Shown here in pieces: positions 16,787 through 26,500 of a stretch of DNA of 64,000 bases. Position 1 is the stretch's first letter. Each line of letters begins with the position of its first letter. Made by a program: the position numbers and the translations under genes. The stretch is from Oscillospiraceae bacterium (lineage in GTDB: Bacteria; Bacillota; Clostridia; Oscillospirales; Acutalibacteraceae), in the NCBI GenBank assembly GCA_022508805.1, contig JAFLUM010000001.1:1-64000 (forward strand). Reading direction: 5' to 3'. The notes under the pieces are model-generated. The model was given only the letters and a program-made list of their open reading frames with translations. It was not told the DNA's origin and did not search any database.

Positions 16787-18001
16787 TTACTGTCTGTAAT
16801 CAGCAAGAAAATCGCGGAGCTTGATCATAGCGTCGTCCAGCACTCTTGAATTGGGCAGGAAAACGATTCTCGCGTGGTCAGGAGTTGGATAATGAAATCC
16901 GCCGCCGTGTACCAAAAGGACTTTTTTCTCTCTCAGAAAATCCAGCACCAGCTTTTCATCATCCTTTATGTTAAACTTTTTCACGTCAAATTTTGGGAAG
17001 ATATAAAACGCCGCTTTCGGTTTGACAACGGACACTCCGTCAATATTGCAAAGCGCGTTGTAAACCTGCTCACGCTGCTCATATATTCTGCCGCCGGGGA
17101 GCAACAGTTCGTCAACGCTCTGAATTCCGCCGAGAGCGGTCTGCACAATGCTTTGTGCCGGGACGTTTGAGCAAAGACGCATTGAGGAAAGAAGATTAAG
17201 CCCCTCAATATATCCCTTTATCTGCTTTTTGTTACCGCTTATTACCATCCAACCTACACGGAAGCCTGCAACTCTGTGAGACTTTGAAAGTCCGTTAAAG
17301 GTAATGCACGGAACATCGGGTGCCAGAGCCGCTATTGAGGTGTGCTCAAGTCCGTCCATTACGAGGCGGTCATATATTTCATCGGAAAAAATTATCAACC
17401 CGTTTTGACGGGCGACCTCGGCAATTTCCTTTAATATTTCTTTGCTGTAAAGCGCACCTGTCGGGTTATTGGGGTTGATTATTACAATTCCCTTGGTCCT
17501 ATGGGTGATTTTTCTTTTTATGTCGTCAATGTCGGGATTCCACTCATTCTGCTCGTCACAGATATAGTGCACCGCGTTACCGCCCGCAAGCGTTACAGCC
17601 GCAGTCCACAGCGGATAATCAGGAGCGGGGACAAGTATTTCATCGCCGTCGTCAAGAAGCCCCTGCATTGCCATAACAATAAGCTCGCTTACGCCGTTGC
17701 CCATATAGATATCGTTTATTCCTACGCTATGTATGCCTTTAAGCTGACAGTACTGCATAATAGCTTTACGTGCCGAAAAAAGTCCCTTTGAGTCGGAATA
17801 GCCCTCACTGTCACGAAGATTATACATCATATCGTGTATTATCTCGTCAGGGGCGGTAAAGCCGAAGGGCGCAGGATTACCGATATTGAGTTTTAGTATC
17901 TTTACGCCCTCTGCCTCCATACGGTTCGCCTCGTCCATTACGGGACCGCGTATGTCGTAACAAACGTAATCAAGTTTGTGACTTTTGTTATACTCTTTCA
18001 A
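16787..18001 (-). CDS. Class I/II aminotransferase, AlaA-like (alanine aminotransferase)
   Basis: This is a PLP-dependent fold-type I aminotransferase, probably moving amino groups between glutamate and pyruvate. The 404-residue protein shows the PLP lysine in TFNGLSKSHRVAGFRVGW (K240), the NPNNPTGA phosphate/substrate loop (about 177-184), and FSDEIYDRL. The N-terminal LKLNIGNPAPFGFTAP matches AlaA/YugH-type enzymes. The start is an unusual TTG at 18001, supported by GAGG 8 bases upstream. It begins just past the rpmA terminator, so it either has a promoter hidden in that hairpin region or relies on read-through. Confidence 0.9.
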   Translation of the reverse strand: MKEYNKSHKLDYVCYDIRGPVMDEANRMEAEGVKILKLNIGNPAPFGFTAPDEIIHDMMYNLRDSEGYSDSKGLFSARKAIMQYCQLKGIHSVGINDIYMGNGVSELIVMAMQGLLDDGDEILVPAPDYPLWTAAVTLAGGNAVHYICDEQNEWNPDIDDIKRKITHRTKGIVIINPNNPTGALYSKEILKEIAEVARQNGLIIFSDEIYDRLVMDGLEHTSIAALAPDVPCITFNGLSKSHRVAGFRVGWMVISGNKKQIKGYIEGLNLLSSMRLCSNVPAQSIVQTALGGIQSVDELLLPGGRIYEQREQVYNALCNIDGVSVVKPKAAFYIFPKFDVKKFNIKDDEKLVLDFLREKKVLLVHGGGFHYPTPDHARIVFLPNSRVLDDAMIKLRDFLADYRQ

Positions 18002-18024
18002 AATAAACGCCTCGTTTATAAAAA

Positions 18025-18050
18025 TACTCCCACCGCGAGCGATGGGAGTA
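18025..18050 (-). terminator. Terminator of the rplU-prp-rpmA operon
   Basis: On the minus strand TACTCCCATC and GGTGGGAGTA form a 10-bp stem (with G-U) followed by a short T-run. It lies 17 bases after the rpmA stop and about 24 bases before the aminotransferase TTG. Confidence 0.75.
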
Positions 18051-18066
18051 AAAAACTTATGTCAAA

Positions 18067-18351
18067 TTACTGCTCGATAGCGTAAACGCTGACCTTTTTT
18101 CTGTCCTTGCCCATTCTCTCAAACTTAACCTTACCGTCGATAAGGGCGAAGAGAGTATCGTCAGAGCCGCGTCCTACATTGTTGCCGGGATGAATGTGAG
18201 TTCCGCGCTGCTTTACAATGATGTTGCCTGCAAGCACTGCCTGACCGTCCGCTCTTTTAACGCCGAGTCTTTTGGACTCAGAGTCACGTCCGTTCTTAGT
18301 TGAACCCATTCCCTTTTTATGAGCAAATAACTGAATGTTTATTTTAAGCAT
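18067..18351 (-). CDS. rpmA: 50S ribosomal protein L27 with cleavable N-terminal extension
   Basis: L27 reaches the peptidyl-transferase centre. The 94-residue protein starts [21 protein letters not shown]. As in Firmicutes generally, the first nine residues end in LFA before HKKG and are removed by Prp protease, encoded immediately upstream. I start at ATG 18351 (RBS AGAGGTG) rather than 18369, because this gives the standard pre-sequence. The gene overlaps prp by 8 bp. Conserved KRLGVKR and [17 protein letters not shown] follow. Confidence 0.97.
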   Translation of the reverse strand: MLKINIQLFAHKKGMGSTKNGRDSESKRLGVKRADGQAVLAGNIIVKQRGTHIHPGNNVGRGSDDTLFALIDGKVKFERMGKDRKKVSVYAIEQ

Positions 18352-18667
18352 CAAAAACACCTCTTTCAATTTTCAAATTGTCCGGATACTGACCTGAAAG
18401 CTCTTTAAGATGAAGATAAAGACCGTCGGTCAGAAGCTTTGCCTTTCGGGCATCCTGTGCGTTCATCGTAATGCACATATACCCATCGCACACCTCTGTT
18501 TTCGGTGAAAGACCCATTATTTCGATTATGGTGTTCGCTGTCATATATGCCGCCGAGGACACTGCACTGCAAACTATGTCGCTGCCCTGCTCCCCTGCGC
18601 CTGAATGACCGCTTATTTCAAACGAAACAACTGTATCTTCTGAAAACAGAAATTTTGCTTTTGTCAT
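18344..18667 (-). CDS. prp: Prp ribosomal-processing cysteine protease
   Basis: Prp removes the N-terminal extension of L27, essential for ribosome assembly in Firmicutes. The 107-residue protein shows the catalytic His in [22 protein letters not shown] (H21) with the nucleophile Cys in the same stretch (C33). It lies between rplU and rpmA, the diagnostic gene order. Its start overlaps the rplU stop by 1 bp and its stop overlaps rpmA by 8 bp, implying translational coupling. Confidence 0.95.
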   Translation of the reverse strand: MTKAKFLFSEDTVVSFEISGHSGAGEQGSDIVCSAVSSAAYMTANTIIEIMGLSPKTEVCDGYMCITMNAQDARKAKLLTDGLYLHLKELSGQYPDNLKIERGVFDA

Positions 18668-18978
18668 TATGCGTTTACTGCGGTGATCTCAACCTTGGTA
18701 TAGGGCTGACGATGACCTTTCTTACGCTTTTCGTTCTTTTTGGGTTTGTAAGTGAAAACGGTGACTTTTTTGCTTTTACCGTTTTTGAGCACCTTTGCCG
18801 AAACCGTTGCACCCTCAACATAAGGAGCGCCTGTTTTGATTCCGTCGTCGGAGCCTACTGCGAGAACCTTGTCAAAGGTGATCTCCGCATTTTCCTCTGC
18901 GTCAAGCTTTTCAACAAATACAACGTCGCCGTTTGTGACCTTGTACTGCTTGCCGCCTGTGACAATAACTGCGTACAT
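18667..18978 (-). CDS. rplU: 50S ribosomal protein L21
   Basis: L21 is a 23S rRNA-binding protein of the large subunit. The 103-residue protein matches length and motifs ([14 protein letters not shown] at the N-terminus, [20 protein letters not shown] near the C-terminus). It heads the rplU-prp-rpmA operon, preceded by a structured leader and a promoter with perfect TTGACA. Confidence 0.97.
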   Translation of the reverse strand: MYAVIVTGGKQYKVTNGDVVFVEKLDAEENAEITFDKVLAVGSDDGIKTGAPYVEGATVSAKVLKNGKSKKVTVFTYKPKKNEKRKKGHRQPYTKVEITAVNA

Positions 18979-18984
18979 TTATTT

Positions 18985-19068
18985 AACCTACCTTAATATA
19001 GACTCGCTATCGAGGGCGGAAAAATCACTTGTAGTGTGCAAAGAGCATACTGCCCCCTAATATGCGGC
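18985..19068 (-). promoter_or_regulatory. Structured 5' leader of rplU, candidate L21 autoregulatory RNA
   Basis: About 90 untranslated bases separate the promoter from rplU. On the minus strand GGGGGC (19052-19057) can pair with GCCCTC (19012-19017) to close a 34-base region. That region holds two small stems (AGTATGC with GCACACT; CACT with AGTG). CTCG/CGAG forms another hairpin next to the ribosome-binding site. Bacillales and others carry an L21 leader in this position; I cannot confirm membership in that Rfam family. Confidence 0.4.
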
Positions 19069-19074
19069 TTAAAT

Positions 19075-19103
19075 AGGATATCAAAAAAGATCGGTAATGT
19101 CAA
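19075..19103 (-). promoter_or_regulatory. Promoter of the rplU-prp-rpmA operon
   Basis: On the minus strand TTGACA (19098-19103) and TATCCT (19075-19080) are separated by 17 bp. It sits just after the folD stop (19113). Confidence 0.75.
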
Positions 19104-19112
19104 GAATTTTTT

Positions 19113-19961
19113 TCAATTTAAGTGATTTTTTGATGCGGTGAGGGTATTTTTCAAAAGCATGGTGATAGTCATAGGTCCAACTCCGCCGGGAACGGGAGTT
19201 ATGTATGAGCATTTTTCTTTCACGTTTTCAAAATCCACGTCGCCGCAAAGCTTTCCGCTCCCGTTTCTGTTCATTCCAACATCAATAACGACAGCGCCGT
19301 CCTTTACCATATCGGCAGTAACAAAATTTGCCCTGCCGACGGCTGATACGAGAATATCCGCGCGGCGTGTGACCTCACTGAGATTTTTTGTACGAGAATG
19401 GCACACGGTGACGGTTCCGTTTGCCCCCAAAAGCAGCATAGCCATAGGCTTGCCGACAATATTGCTGCGCCCGATCACAACGCACTCTTTACCGTCAGCG
19501 GAGATATCATAATATTTAAGCATTTCCATTATCCCCGCGGGGGTACACGGCAGAAACGAGTGGTCACCTATCATTATGTGTCCCGTGTTGATGGGGTGAA
19601 ACGCATCTACATCCTTATCCGGAGATATGGCGTTGATTGCCGTATTTTCATCAATATGCGAAGGTAGCGGAAGCTGGCAGAGTATTCCGTCAACCTTGCT
19701 GTCAGAGTTGAGCGTTTCAATAAGACTTAAAAGCTGTTCTGTGGTAGTTTCCTCAGGCAGGGCGTACTCGTAAGACTTTATACCCACCTGTTCACAGCCC
19801 TTTTTCTTATTATTTACATAAACTCTTGAGGCAGGGTCGTTACCAACTATGATTACCGCCAGTCCCGTTTCTTTGCCGTTTTTTAAGAGTTCTGTGACCT
19901 GTTCTTTTATTTCTTCGCGAACGTGTTCCGATACTTTTTTGCCGTCGATAAGATTATACAT
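19113..19961 (-). CDS. folD: Methylenetetrahydrofolate dehydrogenase/cyclohydrolase
   Basis: FolD interconverts methylene-, methenyl- and formyl-tetrahydrofolate for purine, methionine and one-carbon metabolism. The 282-residue protein has the family motifs VYVNNKKKGCEQVGIKS (catalytic Lys region), QLPLPSHID, DVDAFHPINTG, the Rossmann motif GRSNIVGKPMAMLLL and C-terminal TPVPGGVGPMTITML. It overlaps the end of lgt by 8 bp and is the last gene of the M16-M16-lgt-folD unit. Confidence 0.97.
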   Translation of the reverse strand: MYNLIDGKKVSEHVREEIKEQVTELLKNGKETGLAVIIVGNDPASRVYVNNKKKGCEQVGIKSYEYALPEETTTEQLLSLIETLNSDSKVDGILCQLPLPSHIDENTAINAISPDKDVDAFHPINTGHIMIGDHSFLPCTPAGIMEMLKYYDISADGKECVVIGRSNIVGKPMAMLLLGANGTVTVCHSRTKNLSEVTRRADILVSAVGRANFVTADMVKDGAVVIDVGMNRNGSGKLCGDVDFENVKEKCSYITPVPGGVGPMTITMLLKNTLTASKNHLN

Positions 19962-20877
19962 TTTCTGTTTCTCCGTTTCCGCCTGTATTTTGCCCTGCCT
20001 GCTTTTTAATTTTTACAAATTTAATTATTGTTATCACGGCACAGACAATTACCAGTGCCAATGATAAAAGCTGTGATACGCGTAAATTAGTTGAACCGAT
20101 ATAAAGGCTGTCCGTCCTAAGTCCCTCGACTACAGTCCTCTCTAGTCCGTAGATTATACCGTAGCCGAGAATGAGCTGACCGTCGAATTTTCTGAACTTT
20201 CGGCAAACTATATAGAGTATCACAAAGCCCAACAGGCACCAAATCGACTCATAAAGGAATGTGGGGTGTACGGGCATATTGGGGTCAACGGTCATTCCGC
20301 CGGCTGATAAGGAGTCATAATTTCTTACTATGTACTCCGACACCTTTTCGCTTGTCATACCCCACGGAAGAGTCGTATTAGTGCCGAACGCCTCTTGATT
20401 TGTGTAGTTGCCCCATCTGCCGATGCCCTGACCTATAAGGAAGCTCATTCCGGCAAGGTCGAGCAGCTTATAAAAATTAAGGTCAATTTTTTTACATACG
20501 AAGAATGCAACTGCAAGGGCACCTATCAAACCGCCGTAAATGGCAAGTCCGCCCTCCCAAATTTTGAATATTGAGAGCAGATCGTTCTTATACATATCCC
20601 ATTGGAATACCACATAATAAAGCCTTGCGCCCACAATGCCGCCGATGGTTCCGTAGATGAGCACGTCAAGCATTTTATCAATGCTCATTTTCCATTTGTA
20701 AGCCATTCTGCCGCCGAACAGCACCGCTAAAATAAATCCGAATGCTATTATAACTCCGTAAAACTTTATAGTGACCGTGTTGCCGAACAGCGTGAATTCC
20801 GCCAGGTTCGCGTACACGTCAAACCGGAGCCCCAGTCCCGGAAATTCAACAAGAGTATAATCCGTTAGAAATTTCAT
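19954..20877 (-). CDS. lgt: Prolipoprotein diacylglyceryl transferase
   Basis: Lgt transfers diacylglycerol to lipobox cysteines, the first step of lipoprotein maturation. It would act on lipoproteins in this window such as ZnuA and the SBP at 32686. The 307-residue membrane protein has about seven hydrophobic segments and the signature GRWGNYTNQEAFG (about residues 162-174). It also has YGLERTVVEGLRTDSLYIG near the C-terminus. It lies 13 bp after the M16 gene and overlaps folD. Confidence 0.95.
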   Translation of the reverse strand: MKFLTDYTLVEFPGLGLRFDVYANLAEFTLFGNTVTIKFYGVIIAFGFILAVLFGGRMAYKWKMSIDKMLDVLIYGTIGGIVGARLYYVVFQWDMYKNDLLSIFKIWEGGLAIYGGLIGALAVAFFVCKKIDLNFYKLLDLAGMSFLIGQGIGRWGNYTNQEAFGTNTTLPWGMTSEKVSEYIVRNYDSLSAGGMTVDPNMPVHPTFLYESIWCLLGFVILYIVCRKFRKFDGQLILGYGIIYGLERTVVEGLRTDSLYIGSTNLRVSQLLSLALVIVCAVITIIKFVKIKKQAGQNTGGNGETENV

Positions 20878-20890
20878 ACTATTTATCCTT

Positions 20891-22168
20891 TCAATCTTGC
20901 TTTATGATAGACATTGACGAATTTTCAACATTTATTGCCGTTCTAAGGCGGTTGTCGATATCCTCTGCCGTAATGCTTTCAAGAACCGAAAGCTGATCGA
21001 ACAGACCTTCGCCGTTAAAATAGTCGCCTACAAGGGAATTGGCAAGGGAACCCACGTCGTCAAAATTCATTATTACGCCGCCGTAATGCTTTTTCTTGAT
21101 GCGGTCAAAGGTCTCACGGTCAACGCCCTCCTTTATGACCTTTATAATCTCTCGGTTTATACGCTCGCGCACCTTTTCACAGTCGTTGCTCTCACCTGTG
21201 AAGATATGCGCCGAATAGCCGTAACCCTCAAAATATTCCGTTTCAAAGGTGGTATTTATCAGTCCGTCATTCAAAAGTTCCTCATAAAGGGTCGATGTCT
21301 TGCCTGCGATTATATCAAGAAGTATTTCGCTTTCGAGAGTCTCTTTCAGCGTTCTGCACGGAGTTTTTACGTCTTCTTTGTAGCCTATGGCAAAAATCGG
21401 CATTGAAACGGGAAGATTTCTGACGACCGTGTCCTGAACCACCGTCGGAGGCTCGGGCAAGAATTTTCTCTCTATCTTTTTGGGCGGCTCAGCTTTAAGC
21501 ATTTTGTCCGCGACCCTCAGCACCTGTTCCACTGTCACATTACCTGCGACCGCCAGAGCCATATTGGAAAAGTTATAAAAAGTATTGTAACAGCTGTAAA
21601 GCAAATCAGCGGTGATATGGCTTATAGACTCCACTGTGCCCGCAATGTCGATTTTTACGGGGTGATTATGGTACATTGCCCTTAAGAGCGAAAAAAGCGA
21701 CTCCCAGCCGGGCTCGTCATTGGTCATTTTTATCTCCTGACCGATTATCCCCTGCTCCTTCTCCACGGTCTGAGCCGTAAAATACGGATTCGTTACAAAA
21801 TCAAGCAGTATTTCAAGAGACTCCTCAAAATTTCCGCTACAGGAGAAAAGATAGCAGGTCTTATCAAAAGAGGTATATGCGTTTGCACTTGCTCCCGTTT
21901 TGGCGTATCTTGCGAATGCATCCAGCTCCTCGCTCTCAAAAAGCTTATGCTCGAGGAAATGGGCTATTCCCTCGGGAACGCTGGTGAAATCCTCCTCGCC
22001 CTCTGTACGGAAAGAGGTGTCCACAGAGCCGTATTTTGTGCCGAATACAGCGTAAGCCGAGGAATAATTCTCTTTAGGATAAACGAATATTTTAAGTCCC
22101 GATGAGTGGTCGATTTCAAAATATCTGTCGCCCAAAAGCTCATTTTTGATTTCCTTTATATTATTCAT
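20891..22168 (-). CDS. M16-family zinc metallopeptidase, YmfH-like (catalytic partner)
   Basis: The 425-residue protein has the inverted zinc motif HFLEH (H70, E73, H74) in VPEGIAHFLEHKLFESEE, with the downstream glutamate region EQGIIGQEI about 80 residues later, as in insulinase-type peptidases. In Firmicutes such proteins occur as pairs (YmfF/YmfH) where only one partner keeps the metal site. Its start overlaps the end of the upstream partner gene by 8 bp. No signal peptide is seen. The substrate is unknown. Confidence 0.9.
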   Translation of the reverse strand: MNNIKEIKNELLGDRYFEIDHSSGLKIFVYPKENYSSAYAVFGTKYGSVDTSFRTEGEEDFTSVPEGIAHFLEHKLFESEELDAFARYAKTGASANAYTSFDKTCYLFSCSGNFEESLEILLDFVTNPYFTAQTVEKEQGIIGQEIKMTNDEPGWESLFSLLRAMYHNHPVKIDIAGTVESISHITADLLYSCYNTFYNFSNMALAVAGNVTVEQVLRVADKMLKAEPPKKIERKFLPEPPTVVQDTVVRNLPVSMPIFAIGYKEDVKTPCRTLKETLESEILLDIIAGKTSTLYEELLNDGLINTTFETEYFEGYGYSAHIFTGESNDCEKVRERINREIIKVIKEGVDRETFDRIKKKHYGGVIMNFDDVGSLANSLVGDYFNGEGLFDQLSVLESITAEDIDNRLRTAINVENSSMSIIKQD

Positions 22169-23441
22169 CCTCGCCGCTCTCCCCTTTCAAAAGATAAACC
22201 GAATCAAGACTTACACGGTTTGCGCAGTCGATAACCTGCTCGCGTGTGACAGCAGAAATTTTTTCCGCGAATTCTGTTCCGCTGACAATTTCGTCATCAA
22301 ACGCCTGCGACCCGTAATAGAAGCAGACTGATGCAGGCGAATCACCCACACCGCGAAAAGCATCCGAAAGCGCCGTCTTTGAAGAGTTAAGATCCCCGTC
22401 CGTAAATTCGCCGTTTTTCATAATATCAAGCTGATGAAGGATCTCGTTTAATGCCTTTTCGTAGTTTTTCTCTTCAATTCCGCTCTGTATAAAAATTACG
22501 CCCTTATCACGCACAAGCCGTGCTCCGCAATAGTAGCAAAGACTCATTTTTTCACGGACATTTAAAAACAGTCTTGAATACGGTCCGCCGCCGAAGATGT
22601 CGGTCATAACACGGAAAGCGTAATAGCTATCGTTTGAGTTCCCCATTCCCGAGCGCAGCCCCATAACCAGCTTTGACTGGTTAACGTTCATATCCTCGGT
22701 AAAATATCTTACCTCGTCCGCCTTAGTTATAAAAACGGTTGAAAGCTCCGCGGGACGGCGGTTTTCGATGCTCTCAGCAAACGCTGTGAATTTTTCGCTG
22801 AGCATTTCGCTGTTTAAGCTGCCGCAAGCGGTTATTGCAATATGTGACGAACGAAGCAAATCCTCATACGCCTCAAAAAGCTTGGCACCGTCCAAAGCCT
22901 TAACGTCATTTTCCAGTTTTTCACTGTCTATTCCGTAAGGCTCGTCCGCGCACATAAGCTGACGGAGTCGGGAGAGGGCATACGCTCGCTTATCATTTTT
23001 CTCCGCCTCAATATTCTCAAGTGTAAAGCGTATTTCCCGTTCGGTATCCTCAGCATCAAACTTGCCGTCGGCACAGTGGGGATGTTTGATTATATCAATG
23101 ATGAAATCCGCAGCCTCAGCCGAGAGAGATTTGCCGTCAAGGGAAAACCGGTCGTCGGGAAGCTCTATAGAAAAGCGTATTCTTACCTTTTCACCTACCG
23201 TAGATATACCTGTATCAAAATCAGCGCCGTAAAGACTGTCGATTTTTGAATTGAACGCCTTGAAGGTGCCGAAAGCAGCCGAGGTGTGACCCATAAGCGA
23301 GGCCAGCACCGTCTGCGCCGCCAGCCGCTCATTTATCGGCATATAAAAGTCCACAAGCAGACAGTTGGTTTTAAATTTTTTGGAGTTTATGCAAAGGAGC
23401 TTTACGCCCTGTGCGATCTCTTGAAACTGAGTTGTGTTCAT
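22161..23441 (-). CDS. M16-like peptidase homologue without the zinc motif, YmfF-like
   Basis: The 426-residue protein aligns by layout with M16 peptidases, but the HxxEH site is replaced by ASLMGHTSAAFGTFKAFNSK, so it should be catalytically inactive. This matches the non-catalytic YmfF partner that forms a heterodimer with the active subunit. The C-terminal half keeps the substrate-binding style segment GGGPYSRLFLNVREKMSLCYY. ATG 23441 is chosen with AAGGTG 6 bases upstream; a GTG at 23450 overlaps the ribosome-binding site. It is the first gene of the unit. Confidence 0.85.
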   Translation of the reverse strand: MNTTQFQEIAQGVKLLCINSKKFKTNCLLVDFYMPINERLAAQTVLASLMGHTSAAFGTFKAFNSKIDSLYGADFDTGISTVGEKVRIRFSIELPDDRFSLDGKSLSAEAADFIIDIIKHPHCADGKFDAEDTEREIRFTLENIEAEKNDKRAYALSRLRQLMCADEPYGIDSEKLENDVKALDGAKLFEAYEDLLRSSHIAITACGSLNSEMLSEKFTAFAESIENRRPAELSTVFITKADEVRYFTEDMNVNQSKLVMGLRSGMGNSNDSYYAFRVMTDIFGGGPYSRLFLNVREKMSLCYYCGARLVRDKGVIFIQSGIEEKNYEKALNEILHQLDIMKNGEFTDGDLNSSKTALSDAFRGVGDSPASVCFYYGSQAFDDEIVSGTEFAEKISAVTREQVIDCANRVSLDSVYLLKGESGEDE

Positions 23442-23476
23442 TTCTTTCACCTTTGGAATTAAATATATACATACTC

Positions 23477-23505
23477 ATTTTAACACATTTTACCTTATAT
23501 TTCCA
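23477..23505 (-). promoter_or_regulatory. Putative promoter of the M16-M16-lgt-folD operon
   Basis: On the minus strand TGGAAA (23500-23505) and TAAAAT (23477-23482) have a 17-bp spacer about 35 bp before the first gene. The -35 is only fair. Confidence 0.4.
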
Positions 23506-23512
23506 CTGTTTT

Positions 23513-26500
23513 TTAATTTGAATAATTACCCGTGTGAGTTTTGCCGTCAAGAGGGATAAATTCCGATTTCACGCCGTCACAGTAAAGCTGTTTTCCGTTT
23601 TTTTCTGCTGAAAGTGTGATTTTTGTACCAAATATTTGAAGTTCTGCCGAGAAGGGCAGAATTTCTTCTGCTTTGGGAGTGAAATACAGTTTATCACCGC
23701 GGGCGGTGATTCCCAGTAAGTCTTCGGTGACGGTTTTATAGTACCAAGAGGCTGAGCCTGTGTAAAGACTCCAGCCGCCCCTGCCCTCAAGGCCCTTTCG
23801 GTAGTAAACGTCTCCCGTTAAGAAATACGGTTCGGTTTTATATTCGCCGCTAAGTCCGTTTTTATATTTTTCAAGTGGGTTGAGCATTTTTAAAATTTGC
23901 AGTCCGCGTCCTGTTTGTGAGTTTTTCAGCATTGCGCGGGCAAGCCACACGGCGGAATGGGTGTACTGTCCGCCGTTTTCGCGTATGCCCTCGGGATAAG
24001 CGGTGATATACCCGATATTTTCATCTTTTTCACAAAATGACGGTGCAAAAAGCCGCACAACACAGTGATTTTCATCTACGAGCTCATTCCACGCGGTATT
24101 GAGAGCCTCTTTGCAGCGTTCACCGTTAAGTCCGCTGAACACTGCAAAGCTTTGAGTAAGGCTGTCAATTTTACAGGACTTACATTCGGGAACGCCCAGT
24201 GCCGTACCGTTATCAAGAAAACAGCGGATATAACGGTCATTATAAAAGGCGTACTGCTCCAATGCGTCACGCAGGGCTTTTACTTTTTGTCTTATTGCTT
24301 CCGTTTTATCCTTTTGACCTGCTAACTCCAAAAGCGTGCAAAGCTCCTCACCGCAGATTATGGCAAGCTGTGAGGTGAAAACGCTTTCACCTCTGCCGCC
24401 CTCGCCTATTTTATTAAATCCGTCGTTCCAGTCGCCGCCGCCCATCAGTATGAGAGAGTGTTCGCCTGTTCTAAAGGCTTTTTCAAATACTTTTTCGCAG
24501 TGCTCAAGCAGAGTCGCACTCTCATTTGACGGTGAAAATGCTCCGTAACGTTCAGCATCGTTTTCACCCAAAGGCTCACCTGTCAAGAACGGTATCTGCT
24601 CCGACAAAATGCCAATATCTCCCGTAGTTCGGCAATACTCAGCCGTTGTCATAATGAGCCATAGCAAGTCGTCACTATATCGTGTGCGTACACCGCGCAG
24701 ATTTCCGTTATTTTCAATGTGGAACCAATGAAGCACGTCGCCCTCGGGGAACTGTGCGCCTGCGCATTTGATAATTATATCTCTAACTGCCGTCGGGCAA
24801 AGCGGTATTACCGATAAAGCGTCCTGCAGCTGATCGCGAAAGCCGTATGCCCCCGAGCACTGATAAAACGATGTGCGACCGAACAGTCTGCCGCAGAGTA
24901 TCTGCACGGGCAAAAAGTCGTTATACAGCTTATTAAGACATTCATCGGGTGTAGTTACCGTTATTTTGCTTGTTTCGTGGGCGATTCCCTGCTCGCTGTC
25001 ACATACTCCGAGTGTAAATACCGCCGTCTGTGGATTACCGAGTGAGGTTTTCATTCCCAAAAACGGATTTTCGGACGGTGAAAAATCATTTTCTTTGTCC
25101 CCGTAAAGCTGACTTTCGGCAAAAACAGGCTGTCCGTTTTCACAGCCTATAAAATATTTCATTCCGTCATTTTTAAGCGTGTTTTCAAAAACGACTTTAC
25201 CGCTTTCGGCATATGCCTTTATGAATTGCGGAAAACGCTTCCGGTCGTCAAGCACGGGATCAATACAATATGCTATTTCAATGGTTTTTTCTGTGCCTTC
25301 GGCGGTGACCTCAATATTCTTTGAACTGCCGTTAAGGGTGATTTTTGTTGTAAAGTGCATTTCCTTTACAGGATTTTTATCTGTAAAGCTATTTAGCCTT
25401 ACAGCGGAAGTATACGCTACGCTTTGCGGATACAGCGTCATACGGCTATTGTCAATGATATCAACGGTTTTGCCGTCTATAAATGCGTACAGCCTTTCGC
25501 CGCCGATGCCGCGCGTATCGTTTATCCACGGGGTTATTTTGTTCTCCTGAGAGTTGCCGTAATAGGTGTAACCCAGCGAATTATTGGAAATCAGCGTGCC
25601 GAATTTTTCGCCCGCCAATATCCAGCTCCACGGCAGGGGCGTGTCGGCAGGTACGCTGTAAATACCGCCGTCAATTGCTTTTCCTTCTTCTGAATAAGTG
25701 ATATCTATACCGTTATCGGTATTCGGAATATTTTCCCATCTGTTGCACGTACAGGCAAAGCAGAGAAGTTTATTTTCGTCCTCTTTTGCAAGAGAATTTC
25801 CGTTGATAAAATGCACTGCGGGACTTCTGCCGATAGCTTTCAGCAGTCCGTTTTCGACGGCTCTGCCGTAATTGTCCTTTTCGCGGCAAATTATTGCAAG
25901 CTCACAGCGGATGCCTGCTCTATACAGCGCGGTAACGATTTTTGCGGCATCCTGTGCTGTCTGCATATTTTTGCCGTCGGCAAAAAATACCGCCAAGGGA
26001 ATGTCGCCCGATATGCCGTATTTCCAAATATCCGCCCTTGAACAGGCGGTATTTTTCAGTATTTCTGCTTTCTCCGTGGGTACGGCACTTTCAGACGACA
26101 CTGCCGTCGCCGTTTTAAAATAAAGCTCTCGCGACCTGCCGCTGACGGGATAAATGCTTTTTGCTCCGCGGAAATCCGTAAATCCTGCTTTGTAGGCTTC
26201 GACGGCCTCATCAACACTTTTACCGACCGCAACCGCCAAACGGAATTTTATTTCCTTTCCTTTTTTTAAAGATACGGGAATTTTTATTGCCACGCAGGTA
26301 TCGGGAACACCCTCTAAGCGCTCTGTAAGTTCGTCAAAGTTAAGAAAAACATCCTCCCTGCCGCGACTGAGCACATCCTCACGGGCAAGATCAAAAAATG
26401 TGTTATCACTGTCCGTGCCAACACAGCAGTATATACTTTCATTTTTATCACGGAACGTATATTTAAATATAATACAGTTGTTAGATCCATCTTTTTGGGC

